Part shown: positions 1-12,590 of the stretch, in pieces
How the letters are laid out: every line of letters begins with the position of its first letter
How positions within the stretch are numbered: position 1 is the first letter of the stretch
DNA from: Aldrovandia affinis
Taxonomy: Eukaryota; Chordata; Actinopteri; Notacanthiformes; Halosauridae
DNA: 64,000 bases
NCBI GenBank assembly: GCA_029706075.1
Contig: JAINUG010000021.1
Span: 1,313,318 to 1,377,317 of the forward strand
Direction of reading: 5' to 3'
The notes under the pieces: model-generated
Databases searched by the model: none
What the model was told of the DNA's origin: nothing
What the model saw: the letters and a program-made list of their open reading frames with translations, nothing else
Translations under genes and position numbers: made by a program

Positions 1-88
1 ACACCAACTGTGTTTATTTTTAATAGAATTGTGATTAGGCAAATAACCTACAATCCCATTGATCATTCTGATAAGGATATTGAAGGTG

Positions 89-590
89 TATCAGGTAAGA
101 TTTGAATAAATGAATGGTTCTGGTGGCTCTGTTATGGTGTGGGGTGGATTTTCCTGGCATGGTTTAGGTCCACTCAACCGCTTAGAGGGCAAGGTAAAAG
201 CCATTCTGAGTGATCACCTTCATCCTATGGTGAAATATTTCTATCCTGATGGGAGTGGTCTTTTTCAGGATGACAATGCCCAATCTACAGGGCACGAGTG
301 GACACAGAATGGTTTGATGAGCATGTAAACCTTGTAAACCATATACCATGCCATCTCAACCCAATTGAACACTTATGGAAGATTCTAGAGCAGTGCTGAG
401 ATAGTGTTTTCCACCACCGTCAACAAAACACAGAATTATGGAATTTCTCGTGGAAGAATGGTGTTGCATCCCTCCAATAGAGTTCCAGACACTTATAGAA
501 TCTATGCCAAGGCACATTGAAGCTGTTCTGGAGGCTTGTGGTGACCCACCGCCTTTGTTGGTGTTTCCTTTATTTTGACAGTTACCTGTA
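89..590 (+). mobile_element. Tc1-like element, internally deleted (copy 1)
   Basis: The right end carries the inverted repeat TTCCTTTATTTTGACAG (565-581) followed by ACCTGTA; the left end (TATCAGGTA at 89) is degraded. The interior encodes only the second half of a DD34E transposase: GSVMVWGGFSWHGLGPL, then LFQDDNA and traces of the PIEHLW block. Everything before GSVMVWG, including the first catalytic Asp, is missing. Frameshifts break the rest. Non-functional. Confidence 0.85.
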
Positions 591-1650
591 AGTGGATATC
601 CTTGTCAGATTGGGCAGTGGGACTAAACAGGATTCATAAATTCATGTTTAGAAAAAGGAAGATCAAAGGCTATCAACAAAAAGCTAACTTTATTAATGGT
701 ACAATTGCATTCCACTAACCCTCCTTTTAAAAAATGCTGAAATTGTCTTTCTGACTATAAAGTACTTCTAATATTAACATTACAAAACATACGAATTCCC
801 GACAATAAATTGCAATTGCTTCTCAAAAAGAGAATGAAAAATAATCGTTTTGCTTGAGGTGCTCAAATCAAGGTGCTCAAAGGTCAGCTGTACACATTCA
901 TACACTTCTGTTGTGCATCTTATATTTAAAAAAGGAAAAAAAATCTTTTGTCAAGGGGAAAATGTACAACATATCCATTTGATAGATTTCCAGATCACAT
1001 CTCTCAGTATTAAAGGACAATATTTTTTGCAGTTATGTTTTCACACAATTTCTTCTTCACCACATTCCACATGAAAGCATACATGCTGTTATTGAAGTTT
1101 TTCAGTCAAAGTTTTATCATCTTCATATTTCATCATTTTCCATCCTTCCAATTTTGGATTCTGTAGTGGTGGAATCTCACCTATGCCAAGATTGTATCTG
1201 TTGTATTTACTTTGACCAGTTTAGGATTTTAGTGAAGTGAAGAAAAATGTATGCATTAACTACTGTAAGTCCCTATGGATAAAAGCGTCTAAATGGCATA
1301 TATATATAAGAATAACACAGCCAAAGTATATAAAGACGACTCTTTTCCCACCTCTGAAAAGTACTCAGAGGCGGGAACTAGTCATTCCAAATTTATAACA
1401 GAATTATCCCCATTGAGTCACTGAATGGCCCATTCAACAGACCTTTGTTCTCAGTTCCTATGGCTTTTTAACCCACATCCTGGTGTTCTAAGGTGTTCTT
1501 TCTTTGACTCCTTGGCCTGGGTTTGTTCTGTAACTGGTTATGTCAAGCCCAAGAAACTGGACAATCAGTATACAAAATAGCCTTCTCCAAATTGCAGTAT
1601 TGTGGCTTCAGACAAAGCCTGCCTCCCTGTTTAAAAAAGGCACATTTTAC
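591..1650. other. Gene-free, AT-rich; SINE/LINE tail fragment at 1225-1310
   Basis: No coding exon recognised. At 1272-1286 there is a degraded copy of the L2/SINE tail hairpin (GGATA loop, AAAGC on the 3' arm, 5' arm mutated), followed by AAATGGCATA and a short (TA) run. The rest shows nothing I can name. Confidence 0.5.
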
Positions 1651-1651
1651 C

Positions 1652-1945
1652 AGCTCAGCTCTGGCTGGGAGTGCCACTAGGGGGCGGCAATTGGCTGTCC
1701 ACCCCATGGAGGGGAGAGGGAAGCCGATACGAGCTCGCTGCATATATGAGTGGTCCTATGTGTTATGGTGAAGGCTTCGCGGGTGCCGGCTGGGAGGAGG
1801 CGGTGCAGCATTCACTACTGGTCTCAGGACTACGGCAGCGACCTCTCATACGAGGGTGGGGATAATTGACATGAAAAAGAGGGTCTAATTGGCTACTAAA
1901 AATTGGGAGAAAAAACAGGGAATAAAAAAGCAAAAAAACTGAAAG
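1652..1945 (+). repeat. Unclassified SINE-like repeat
   Basis: A GC-richer block ends in an AT-rich tail (AATTGGCTACT...AAATTGGGAGAAAA) of a kind common in fish SINE families and similar to the tail of the repeat at 52.87-53.29 kb. No intact tRNA head is seen. Short open frames on both strands are incidental. Confidence 0.4.
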
Positions 1946-2880
1946 TAAAATAAAAAAGGCACATTTTTCAACTTTTGCATAATTACAGGGAGAGACGCAT
2001 CTAGACATTATGCTGTTTACACTTCCTAAATACAAATGTGTGTTTTGATATAAGACAAACATGTACTTTCAGTTAAATTATGGAATTTATGTTTGAAGTC
2101 AGTCTTTGACCCCCTCTCCCAGATTATGAGTTTAAAGAAACACTCACAACCTAACAGATAAAAAGGTTATGTGTCACCAAATACATATTTCTGCATTAGG
2201 TTACGCAACCTCTTTTGGTCATTATGGTCATTTTTTTGCCTGACTTTCTGCTTTTTGGGGGTTCAGGCCTGGTATTTTCTTGTTTTTATATCTTCTATTT
2301 TCTGTAAAGTGTCTTTGGACAGTTCTCTGTAAAAAGCGCTATAGAAATAAAATTGAATTGTCATCTTCACTCTCATTCTGAGCAAATCTTATACTGGAGT
2401 GGTCTAACATGATACCAGGTAAGTAGGACATGATATCTCTGTGCCTTTGACTATGTATTGTGAACCATACAAAGACCACTCATGCCACTTCCTGTAAAAG
2501 GCCCCCTTTTTCCTATGATTGACATCATGTCACAGTTCCAATTAAGTAATAGAGAAATGGCAGAACAGGCCAAAAAGACAATGCAGGTTTGCATTTGGGC
2601 TATGTCATTAGCTGATTATGGCTGGATGTCTGTAGTGGTGGAACACACTCGGATTTGTCTTGCTAGGGGTTAAGTCGGTTTAAATTAGCCCAGGTTCCCC
2701 AGGTTACCACTGCATTAGTTCCTACACTTCTACTATGGTATTTGGATACAATATTTGTACAGTATACATAGGATATTACGTTTGTTTTGACATGTCAGAC
2801 TTGCCATGTTGCCATCCCTTTTTCAGAGTGGACCACAAGAACTAAGTAATTTACTTGTGTAATCCTTGATCATTTAAATA
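1946..2880. other. Gene-free; repeat tail near 2320-2360
   Basis: AT-rich with no recognised exon. The motif AAAAAGCGCTATAGAAATAAA at about 2331-2350 resembles the 3' tail of a fish retroposon, but the body is not recognisable. Nothing else noted. Confidence 0.4.
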
Positions 2881-4190
2881 TTTTTTTGTTTTATTATTAT
2901 TATTATTCCACCACAATCTCCAAAACCGCCTTTTTTTTAATACAAAAAACTTGGCACATTGAAAGCTTATGAAAATGGCCCAGGGAGTGATTTTAGCACC
3001 GATTGGGCACTTGGTGGCGCTATAACAGAAAAGTGACATTGCAATATTGAAATGATCATACTTCCTGCTCTGTTTGACCTACATACTTGAAAACAAATGT
3101 CAATACATCCCCTTCCTCACAGAGAACATACTGTATTTGCCTCAAGAACCCATGAAGTCCAAAACATTTCATTTTTTTGAAAAACAATTCAAAGACATCT
3201 CCTAGACCATTTGATGTATTGACATGCAACTTTCCCCAATTTGTTCTATGGCTTCTCCTCTAAAAAGTTATTATTTACACAAGAAATATGGCCGCCATGA
3301 GCCAATGAGCCCACAGTAGGGCGCGGCTTTTAACATAAATGCCCATAAATCAAAACGGTAAATCAGAAACTTGGGATGCAAGTTAAGACCCTCGTCAGGA
3401 GCCAAGCCCAGCAGTAAAAATCACCCATATTTCAGAGGTCTGAAACTTGTTACGGAGGTTCATCCCCAGAGATTGAACAAATATTCAATTATGTATAATT
3501 TGACAGCTGTCTGACATTTTTAATTGTCATACATTGTCAGTCAAATTTCCCTGTCTTTCAGATGGATCAACAAAACCTCATGAAAGTTAGTTCTAGACTT
3601 CTAGTGGCCCATAGCAGTACACCACTCCCAGAGTATGGCAATGATTGGCCATAAGGTGGCGCTACGGCAAGGTACTGAATTTGCTAACTTTGAAAGGAAC
3701 TCTTGACCTGTTTGACCTGCAGTCATTAAACTTTGTATGATGGGATAGTGTCTTTACACAGAACAAATTACCTTAAGGAACCATTACTTCTACAGTTTCG
3801 ATTTTCCGCCATTTTAAGTGTTAGTAAAAATGTTTAAAAGACATCTCCTATACCGTTTGATGTATTAACACGCAACCTTTTGTTCACTGCCCTCTCCTCT
3901 TAAAAGTTATTATAAATAAAGATGCTTCACAAGAAACATGGCTACAGTAAACCAATAAAATTGTCAGTGGGCGTGGCTTATCACAAAAATGTATTAACAA
4001 AAAAATATATATTGCGCAAATATTTCACAAAAAATCACTGTTCCTTTGCAGAGATTTAGAACTTGCTGCATTGACTAACCCCCTCATTAGTAACATGTAC
4101 ATGAGTCACCACCCTCTTCATTGGTTTAATTGAGGCTATGAGTGCTTGGGCCCCTTAATTGCTGCTTGCAGCTATATTTGTATATGTAAT
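2881..4190 (+). repeat. Long non-coding interspersed repeat with internal duplication
   Basis: Two diverged units lie about 645 bp apart. GATTGGGCACTTGGTGGCGC at 3001 corresponds to GATTGGCCATAAGGTGGCGC at 3643, and GACATCTCCTAGACCATTTG at 3194 to GACATCTCCTATACCGTTTG at 3840. The end (GGGCCCCTTAATTGCTGCTT at 4150) is of a type seen in many fish genomes. No reading frame, no clear terminal repeats; class unknown. Confidence 0.6.
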
Positions 4191-7100
4191 TTTAATTGTC
4201 AAATAAACAAACAAAACAATGCACTAGGTGCCTACAGGCTACCGGTTGTTGTCAGTCGAAGAAATCCCTCTCCTTTGATCAGCACTAGCTCTCCTGTAGT
4301 ACTGTGTGGCCTGTAGTATGGAAAATGATCACTGAATTTCAGGCCAGTACATTGTACATGCTTCAGTTGCACTTTTCCTTGTGCAGGTGGCACAGCTGTA
4401 ACTTGAGAGGCATAATTTCTATTCCAAACTAGGGTGGCATTTTATGCAGTACTTACCAAAAAAGCAGACATAATGGATCCAATTGGTGTTGTACAATGGG
4501 TTAGCATGTCCAATACCTTGTTCATTCTGATAATAAAGTGTGTGGCATTTGAGACCAAATTGCACAAGAGGGCCAGAGAATGTGGCAGAAAGCAATTAAG
4601 AAAAGCAGCACATCTCTTCAGATGGTTTTTATTTGAATGCTTACCACACGTCTTAAGTTACAGGAACATCACACAGAAAAAGAATGTCTTGTTCATAGTT
4701 TTTACCATTTCTTTTGTCGTACATCTTAAACAAATGTGCTATCAGCTAGCACATGGCATTAAAATCCACTCTTAGAACAAGACCACATTCATTAAAGATT
4801 ACATTAAATTACTCTGCTTGACATTCAGAGCAGTAATCAAATGCGCAACTTGGATTTCGCAATATGCAAAACAATACAGGGACAGAGAGAAAGGCTGGCC
4901 AGTGGCACTTTGTGAAAACAGGATTTTACCTCCACAGCATTCTATGCAATGCAAATACACAAGGCAAAATGTCCCCAGAGAACACTTAGATACAGTACAT
5001 TTTAATACAGAAAGTCATTAGACCTTTGGGTGTTCCCTATAGACTGTGGTAATGTCAGAGGACAATAAGGTATAGTTTGAGTCCCTTTCTATAGTCAGAG
5101 ATTGCTGAGAGGGATATTTTAATGTCACAACAATAATGCACATCTCTAATTAGCACCATGCATTCATTGGGAATTCTTGCATTAAAAAAGGTTGTTCCAC
5201 TGCAGCTGTCCTGTCAGTTGACTTTACTCTTCACTGCACAGAGGTTGTATAGTTATATAGTTATATTATTCTGCCTATTTCCCACCTCTACCTCTACCTA
5301 AATTCTTCAGACTTCAGTTATTTAGCCATTGTTAAATGCCACATTGTTCTTTCTGTCATTAGTACACACCCAAACTGGGACAGTATACTATATGTGCTAC
5401 ACCTGATTCCTCTGTATCTCAACACCAATCAGTAGCTAGAGGGACATTAAAGTTCCCCTTATAATCATCTGCAGTCACAAAATAACGTAGTATTACTAGA
5501 CAGCATTTTTATTGATATGCATATACTTAGTCGAATGGAACTGTATACAATTGAACATAAATATTTATCAAGGAAAATAAAAAAAAAATATTTCAGGGCT
5601 GGCCACCCATGTTGTATTTGAAGTTGATCTCAGAATGTTGATTTCCCTCAAAATGAAAATGTAATCCTGTTGTATCTCTAAGGTGCGCTGATCATAGGTC
5701 ATGGATCAATGGAAGCTGGGGCAGTGGTTCTGAAGTCCTAACTTTGGGAATAGATCCATTTCTTACTACCAGACAGGAATGCAGTTGCTGAAAATGTTTT
5801 CATTCATCTAAAATGATTGAGACCGTGTTGACATGGTATTGAATTAAAGTAGAATAGAATGGCTCTTTTTTAAAGCGAGTAGTCCATTTATCCTGCAATT
5901 GTGAAAATCAATATAACTATGTGAAGGATAAGAGAAAATAAGTAAACCTATAGCAATCTTTATATTTATATTCAGCATTGTTAAGCGCTTAAAATGATTT
6001 TGTCACAGTGTTGCTTTATATCTTAAAATGTACTTCTTCACTTCTCCAGAAATTATATAGGTTTTTAGTTATTGTGATCCTGTCCTTTTGCTGAATAAAG
6101 TAATATAATGACACCTCTATTTTATGTGTCATCATCAGTGAGAGGCCTTTACTGTGCCCCCATTCACCAATCCCCCGAAAATTGTTCTCTGGTTTAGGTT
6201 GTACCTAGATAGTTAGCTTGGTATTTAGGAAATACAGATTTCAGATTTGCCTCAACTCTCTCCAGTTTATGCAAAGTCAGGCACAAACTTTTTGGCCTCC
6301 TGTCATTGTTTCCATCCACTGTACCTAAACCGAACAGAGCTATGCAAGTGGACTTCTCTAGCTACTTGTTATCATCAGTCCCAGATCGCATTGGTGTCCA
6401 GCAAAGTTTCTGATCTCAGAATACGAAGAGCAAAAATTCTGACCAAATTGCATGGATAGAACCCAATTAGATTACAAGGAAAATGATCTAACAGATTAAG
6501 ATCCACTTCAAAGACCCAGTGCAGTGTCACTTTGAGAGGGACATACAGTACAATGCTGAATGAATTATACAATGATAAGAAACACAATTCAGTATAGCTA
6601 GAGATCTTATTTAGGTTCATCCATTTCTACATATCAATACCCAGTAATGGTAATTACTCATTTTGGAAATGTGATAATCTGAACAGTCTGACAAAATAAT
6701 TCTGTTATTTTAACAGAGGATAAGGAATATTATGTATACAATATTACAAGGAAATTCTAACCTTACGGAAATAACTCACATACATCTCTCATGCAGAGGT
6801 AATAACAGAGGCAAAATTTCACGTGTATCTTGTTTCTTCTAAGACGTTGTAACTTTTCATGTGCACGACTCGGACTTGGTGTCATATTAAAGTTCCCGAT
6901 GCATTTGTAGCTTTGAGGTTTGATGAGAATTTTCTATTTATTGATGCAACTTTGCATGGGTACTTTGCCTGAGTACAGAAACATTCCAAAATGTATCTCA
7001 TAGTTTTGAGGACATGTATGATCGTATTCACTTTGTACTGTAATATTGAACATCCCTCTGTAATTGTTTAGGATTTCCAGCCCAATGTTTTACAGAAAAA

Positions 7101-8440
7101 TAAATAGTAATGTACTCGGCAAACCTACCCAAAAAAGTTGTGCGCACCCATATAACACAAACATAAACACACAGACATTTGCAAAAGGGTACTAGTGACT
7201 TTCTCTATGCTTTGTGTGTTGAGAACACTGTAAGACCTGTTAACCTTTACATTTGTGTATTGCACCATGACAGAAATTGGGCCCAGTGTGTTTTTTGTAT
7301 CATATGGCTTCACTAAAGCAGGCATGCAAGCAATGGTTGGACAACCTGGACCTACTTGTAGGGATGATCACTGTTGGGGTGGAACGTATACCTCATCCCA
7401 CATATAGAGGAGGAGTTCATTATGGGTCCATGGGTTCCCTCACAAGTGTACGTGTACTTCAACATAGCACCATTCATAGCACCATTACCATAGCCTTGGT
7501 TTCAAAATTTGACAGCGAAAGCAAAAGAAAAGCAACAACTGTGGACTTGTGGACGTCATCCATTTGTTTCCATTTAGCTGAAACCACGGAAGAAGAGGAT
7601 TTTGGAGTCCTGGGGAAGAGAGCATCATTTGGGTGAAGCCATGGTGGGATGACTGCATGCATGGGGGAATCAAGTCATTCTACTTCATCACAGAGCACAG
7701 AGAGCCAGAAGGAAGACACGCCTTTGGATCACAGACTGAGCTACCGACATGTAGGTGAACTTCCAGCAGAACACTCAGACAGACACCGTCACTCTTGCAT
7801 TAGGGTTTCAGGTCAAATGCCATTATGGTCCTTCAGCTGACACAAATGGCAAACCTCATTTGCGCCTGCTCAGGTGTCATGCAAGCAGCAGCAGCAGCAG
7901 CAGCAAGCAAGCAAGCGTGCTGGATATTAGCGTTATTTGCTTTATGAGAGCACAGGAAATGTGATTCACTGAAAGGAGCAGACTGAGCAACAATGAGCAA
8001 GCTACTGGCTTCATGATATAACCTTGCATCCGAGAGAAATAAATGGCTCACAGCTACACATGCCGAGTTAAGTGGGCCCAACAAAAGCCGTCCACCATCA
8101 TGCACAACCAATTAATGTTAGTGACAAACAGTGACGAGCAGGGTCACTACCTGGATGATTCATATGAACCTATTGAGAAAGGACTTTTCATTGACTGCAT
8201 TATTTGCTCTTCAATACTTGTACCTGTTAAATGGTGAGGCAATTCTGAATGCTATGTTATGCTAACATGTAAAGTGCATTGACTACATGTTTGACAATGG
8301 CTGCCAGTTCCCACAGGCTGGATGCCCTGGGCCTTTACTAACCTTGTACAACTGTTCTTAACGGCAGAGTAAATACTAGTAAATACTCCTTAATTAATAG
8401 TGTGGTTTATCTTCTCACTTACTTATTACCAATAAATGTG
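4191..8440. other. Gene-free intergenic sequence
   Basis: I see no exon, promoter or intact transposon. Frames at 4434-4775 and 7277-7636 have no recognisable domain and no flanking splice signals. A (GCA)n-type run lies at about 7887-7904. Confidence 0.5.
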
Positions 8441-8612
8441 TACACTACCGGTCAAAAGAACACCCCCATTTTCCAGTTTTTACTGAAAGTTCAAGTCCAG
8501 TAAATAACCTGAAATGGTACAAAGGTAAGCGGTAAACTACCAGAGGTTGTTTACCGGAAAAAGTTATAAAGTTTACCAGTCAAAAGTTCTAAAACTTTTG
8601 ACCGGTAGTGTA
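8441..8612. mobile_element. TA-flanked MITE, 172 bp
   Basis: The terminal inverted repeat TACACTACCGGTCAAAAG at 8441-8458 is matched exactly by its reverse complement at 8595-8612. The ends begin and finish in TA, as for Tc1/mariner target sites. There is no coding capacity. The element is a non-autonomous Tc1/mariner derivative. Confidence 0.8.
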
Positions 8613-9298
8613 CATATGCAAGTGCCTTTCCTGTGACATACATTCTGCTCTGCTCAATGACCCTGTGGCCAATGGCATAAACATCCCAGTTTCAGTCAGG
8701 TAAACCACCCAATTAGCAAGGGTGTTGGATGCCCGGCCTGTGGGAACGAGCGCAGCACACAGATACACCAACTTCACAAAATCACCAAAAATAGGAATCA
8801 CAATAAAGAGAAACTGAAGGCAAAACATTATTTATTTATACACAAACATTTATACAGGCATTCTCACACCTGGATAAACAACTACCATAACCCTTAAGTC
8901 AAAACTTAATCCTAAAGCTTGGGGTATTTAAATCAGTGAATAATATTGACCTGGACACTGGGGAAGAGGATGCCAATACAAGGGCTGATGAGAAAAAGGT
9001 GCTGACGGTAACAGGCATTTCCATCTGATTTGGTGCCCTAATTTGCAGTGAAATGCGTCTCAGGGGTGCGGTATAATGAGCTGGGTGAGCTCCAGCGATG
9101 GGGATTGTGTAATGCATAGCGCCCGGGCAGAAACGCTAACTCCCCAGACGACAGAGCGAGCGAGACAGAGAGAAAGAGCTGGAGGTCATCTCTGCCTGCT
9201 ACGGCTCAATTCTGTTTGTTCGAAGCCCCTCGTCGTGAACAAGTGAGAAAAGCTGGTGCTCTCTGTGACAAACTAACCTTGGGCCACGGGTGCGCGTG

Positions 9299-9329
<31 letters not shown>

Positions 9330-10958
9330 ATAGAGGGAGGGAGGGAGGGAGAAAGAGAGATAGAAAGAAGGGAGGAAAAAAAGCTGTTGTTCCTCTAAAT
9401 GTCATATTTTCATACAACATTATATTTTCATCGAGATGAAGCAAGAGTTTGAGTTGACCTCGTTAACACTGCGTTTCTGGCCTATTGCCAGTGCATTCTG
9501 GATCAATGAGCAGTCGGGGTTGACCATGCCGAGTCGGGTGTGCTCGCTCTGTTTGATAGCAGGCAGATTTGCCATGCCTTACAGGACCCCCAGTAAAAAT
9601 GATTTAATGTATCCGAAGCTGTAAGTAAATTGGAAGAGAGCCCACTGACATCAGATACCAGGGCCCCAGGGTGGTTCAGGCTAACTGCTGCGTGGCCGCA
9701 TTAGTCAGACATAATGGTTTCACTGAGAGAAACAGAGCATGACATGGGCTAAACAATACAGGCAGACAAGGCAGCCACGCTGATGATGGCGCTGCCATTT
9801 GGAATGTAGAAGAATAAAAGATGTAAGGGTTGCTTTTTGTCGCGATGCTGCAGATAGAGTGAGGTTTTAACCTAACGTGCCCTTTTTTTGCCTCATTATA
9901 TGCTCATTTCTGAAAAACACAAGCTTGTGGTGGTGTTTGTTTAGTGGCATCACAATCTACATAGCTTTGGTTTACTTGAGCCTAATTTTTATTGACCGGG
10001 ACACCAATTAGACTGAACAAACTCCAGGATAAAGAGTTGTTCAAAATTATTAACTTTAGCGACAGAGGAAACTATGGAGTGTCCAATGATAATAAACCAT
10101 ATTTATGAGGGGTCCAAGCACCCTTGTTTATATGATAGTGTTATATAACATTCTTAAATTTGAAAATGGCCACAAAACCTAAATAGCACATTAAAAACTC
10201 ACAGAATATGACAGAATTGTAAGAAGGCTAAGCTAGGTTTAATGACATTTAAAATGGTGTGTATACTGTACAGCACATTTCTGCATATATGCATTTCTGC
10301 AAATGTGACACAGAGAAAACACTTATTAAATGTATTTAATATTAGTATTTAAGGCCATTTAAACACATATTAATCTGTAACTGCGTGCTACACAGACTTA
10401 TAACAATTCTGTCAGAATTACTGAGATGCAGAAGTTTCCTCAATACCAAATTATTCAGTGTTTCTGTCCCAAATCAATAGAGCATACACAGCTAAAAACG
10501 CACGTCCAAATTCCTTTTACAACCACAACTTTGAACTGGTGAGTATTCTACAGGCCAAAGACAAAGTACTATTATCAACATAAGAACCATAATGCCTTTA
10601 CCCTGCTCATCATTTTTCAGTTTACACATAGTTGAAAGACACATGTCATGTCAATCAAAAGTTTTTTAGCAAGCAAATTGCTTTTCATAGCAACTACATT
10701 TTAGTTTCTAATCACTTTTCAAGCAAATCTATGGCGTAATGTCATTGCCTCTGTGCCAAATAGGACATTGTAAATTATGTGGGAATATTTTGTTGGCAAC
10801 TTGCAAAGTCACATACAATTATAGCTTTGCAAACAAATAGGAACGTCATAGGAAGTATATTCTCCTGGACTGGAATGGGGTACTTTCTGTAGCCTATGAA
10901 ACAGAAATGTGGATAATGTGCTGACTAAATTCCCTCCCTGATGTTGCTTCCAAACAGT
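8613..10958. other. Gene-free; microsatellite and complex non-coding block
   Basis: There is a compound (CA)n plus (GGGA)n tract at about 9297-9380. The block 9440-9830 is of balanced composition and unrepetitive, and might be a conserved non-coding element. The rest is AT-rich, with no exon recognised. Confidence 0.4.
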
Positions 10959-10966
10959 ATTTAGGC

Positions 10967-11151
10967 CAGGGTTAGACAAGTCACACTCCTCGTGGACTGA
11001 GCACTGCTGTTTTTCCACACTTCCTTTACCTGGGTGTCAGGTGTGAAGACACTCCGGCCAATCACTTGCACTAATTGTTCAAATAACTACCTGAGAGAAA
11101 GGAAAACCAGGACTGAATTTGGAATTTGTGGGCCAGATTGGAGTAACCCTG
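10967..11151. mobile_element. hAT fold-back element with 8-bp TSD (ATTTAGGC)
   Basis: A 185-bp element runs from CAGGGTTA to TAACCCTG and is flanked by a perfect 8-bp direct repeat ATTTAGGC (10959-10966 and 11152-11159). An 8-bp duplication with CAGGG...CCCTG ends is diagnostic for hAT. No coding capacity. Confidence 0.88.
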
Positions 11152-11159
11152 ATTTAGGC

Positions 11160-12558
11160 AGTAGTAAAACTTTCCAGCATGGTCACCACAGTTCCACATG
11201 AGGACTAGAGAAGATAATATGCACAACACCTTAACTGGCAGAACATAAAAATAATATAATGTGGCATAATAAACATTTTTTTTTTTACTTTACTGTTTGC
11301 TTCTGTGCTTTTCAAACCCATTACAAATTGAAATGCTAGTTATGGGGAAAACCTGTATAAACCCGGGAAATAAGTTATCTAATTTACTGATAAACTTTTT
11401 CAATCCTGGTAAATTGAAGCTGTGTGAGTTTCAAAATGACCTATGTCAGGTTATGGAAAAAACAAAATATGTACTTTTCCAAAAATACAGAAACTGTGTG
11501 ATTCCTTGAGGAAATAATTGTACATTTAGACAACACCTGAAAGAGAAATATCCTGAAAGGCTTCAACAGGTACAAACTTTACCCCTCAAGCACTAGTTTT
11601 TCTAGTTATAACTTAGTTTTTTCTTCTGTTAATATTTTTTATGCATCAATAGTATCCTGAAGAAATCCATCCGGTACATGCATGAGACACTCAGTTATTT
11701 TTCTTTTTTAACAACTGGTCGGGAGGGGGGTCCAAAAGAAGCCCATGGCAAAGGTGAACGCAACCCATCGCCATGCGCAGCAAATGTGGGGAAACTGCCA
11801 AATTGAAACAAAATTCACAACAAGCCATCTTCTCAGTAATGAGTCTCTTCAAATGTTCTCTCCATTAATAGCAGTGCTTTGACTTCTTTGGTTTTCAGTG
11901 GAAGATAGCTGGGTGGATGTGAACAGAAGGGTACCACTCCCAGTTATAAGCTCTGATCGATATCACATACAGTAACTTATGATGAGTGGGCACGGGTGAC
12001 ATTCCACAAAGCCAATCACTTTGGCGCCCTCTAGCACGGCCCCTATATTTCACATTCACGGGTTAGGTGTGTACCCAACACAACTTGACTGCAGGAATTG
12101 GAGTATTCTTTCATAAGAACAAATATGTCAGAACATTATTACAATCAAAATAATAAGCTCTTCAGTTCAAAATGGTCAGAAAATGAAAAAACTAGCAGCA
12201 CAATAAATGTTTTTTACCTTATGCAACAATTAATATTGGCATACTAATTTATTGGATATTTTTTAAAAATATGTGCCGAAACTGGAGTCAACAGATTTTT
12301 AACACGAGAGGAGATAACTTCATTAGTGTTAAGGATGCCCCATGGCGGCATAACCATACAACTGAAAACATTGACAGCTTGGAGTCCTGTGGATTTCCAC
12401 AATATTTTCATTCCAGCATGATACTCAAAATACAGAAATCATTGTGGATTATGTTCCGTTTTTAAGCAGCACTTTCAAGCTGCTTAAAATAGCAGTTTCA
12501 AGCCTGTGTTTTAAGGTACAGTACAGCCAAATGTCATCTGAAAATGGTGAGCTTAACC

Positions 12559-12590
<32 letters not shown>

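Noticed and set aside
4434..4775. 113-codon frame as possible gene
   Set aside because: No recognisable motif; AT-rich intergenic context; no promoter or splice signal.
7277..7636. 119-codon frame as possible gene
   Set aside because: No domain, no splice context, overlapping open frames on the other strand; expected by chance in 64 kb.
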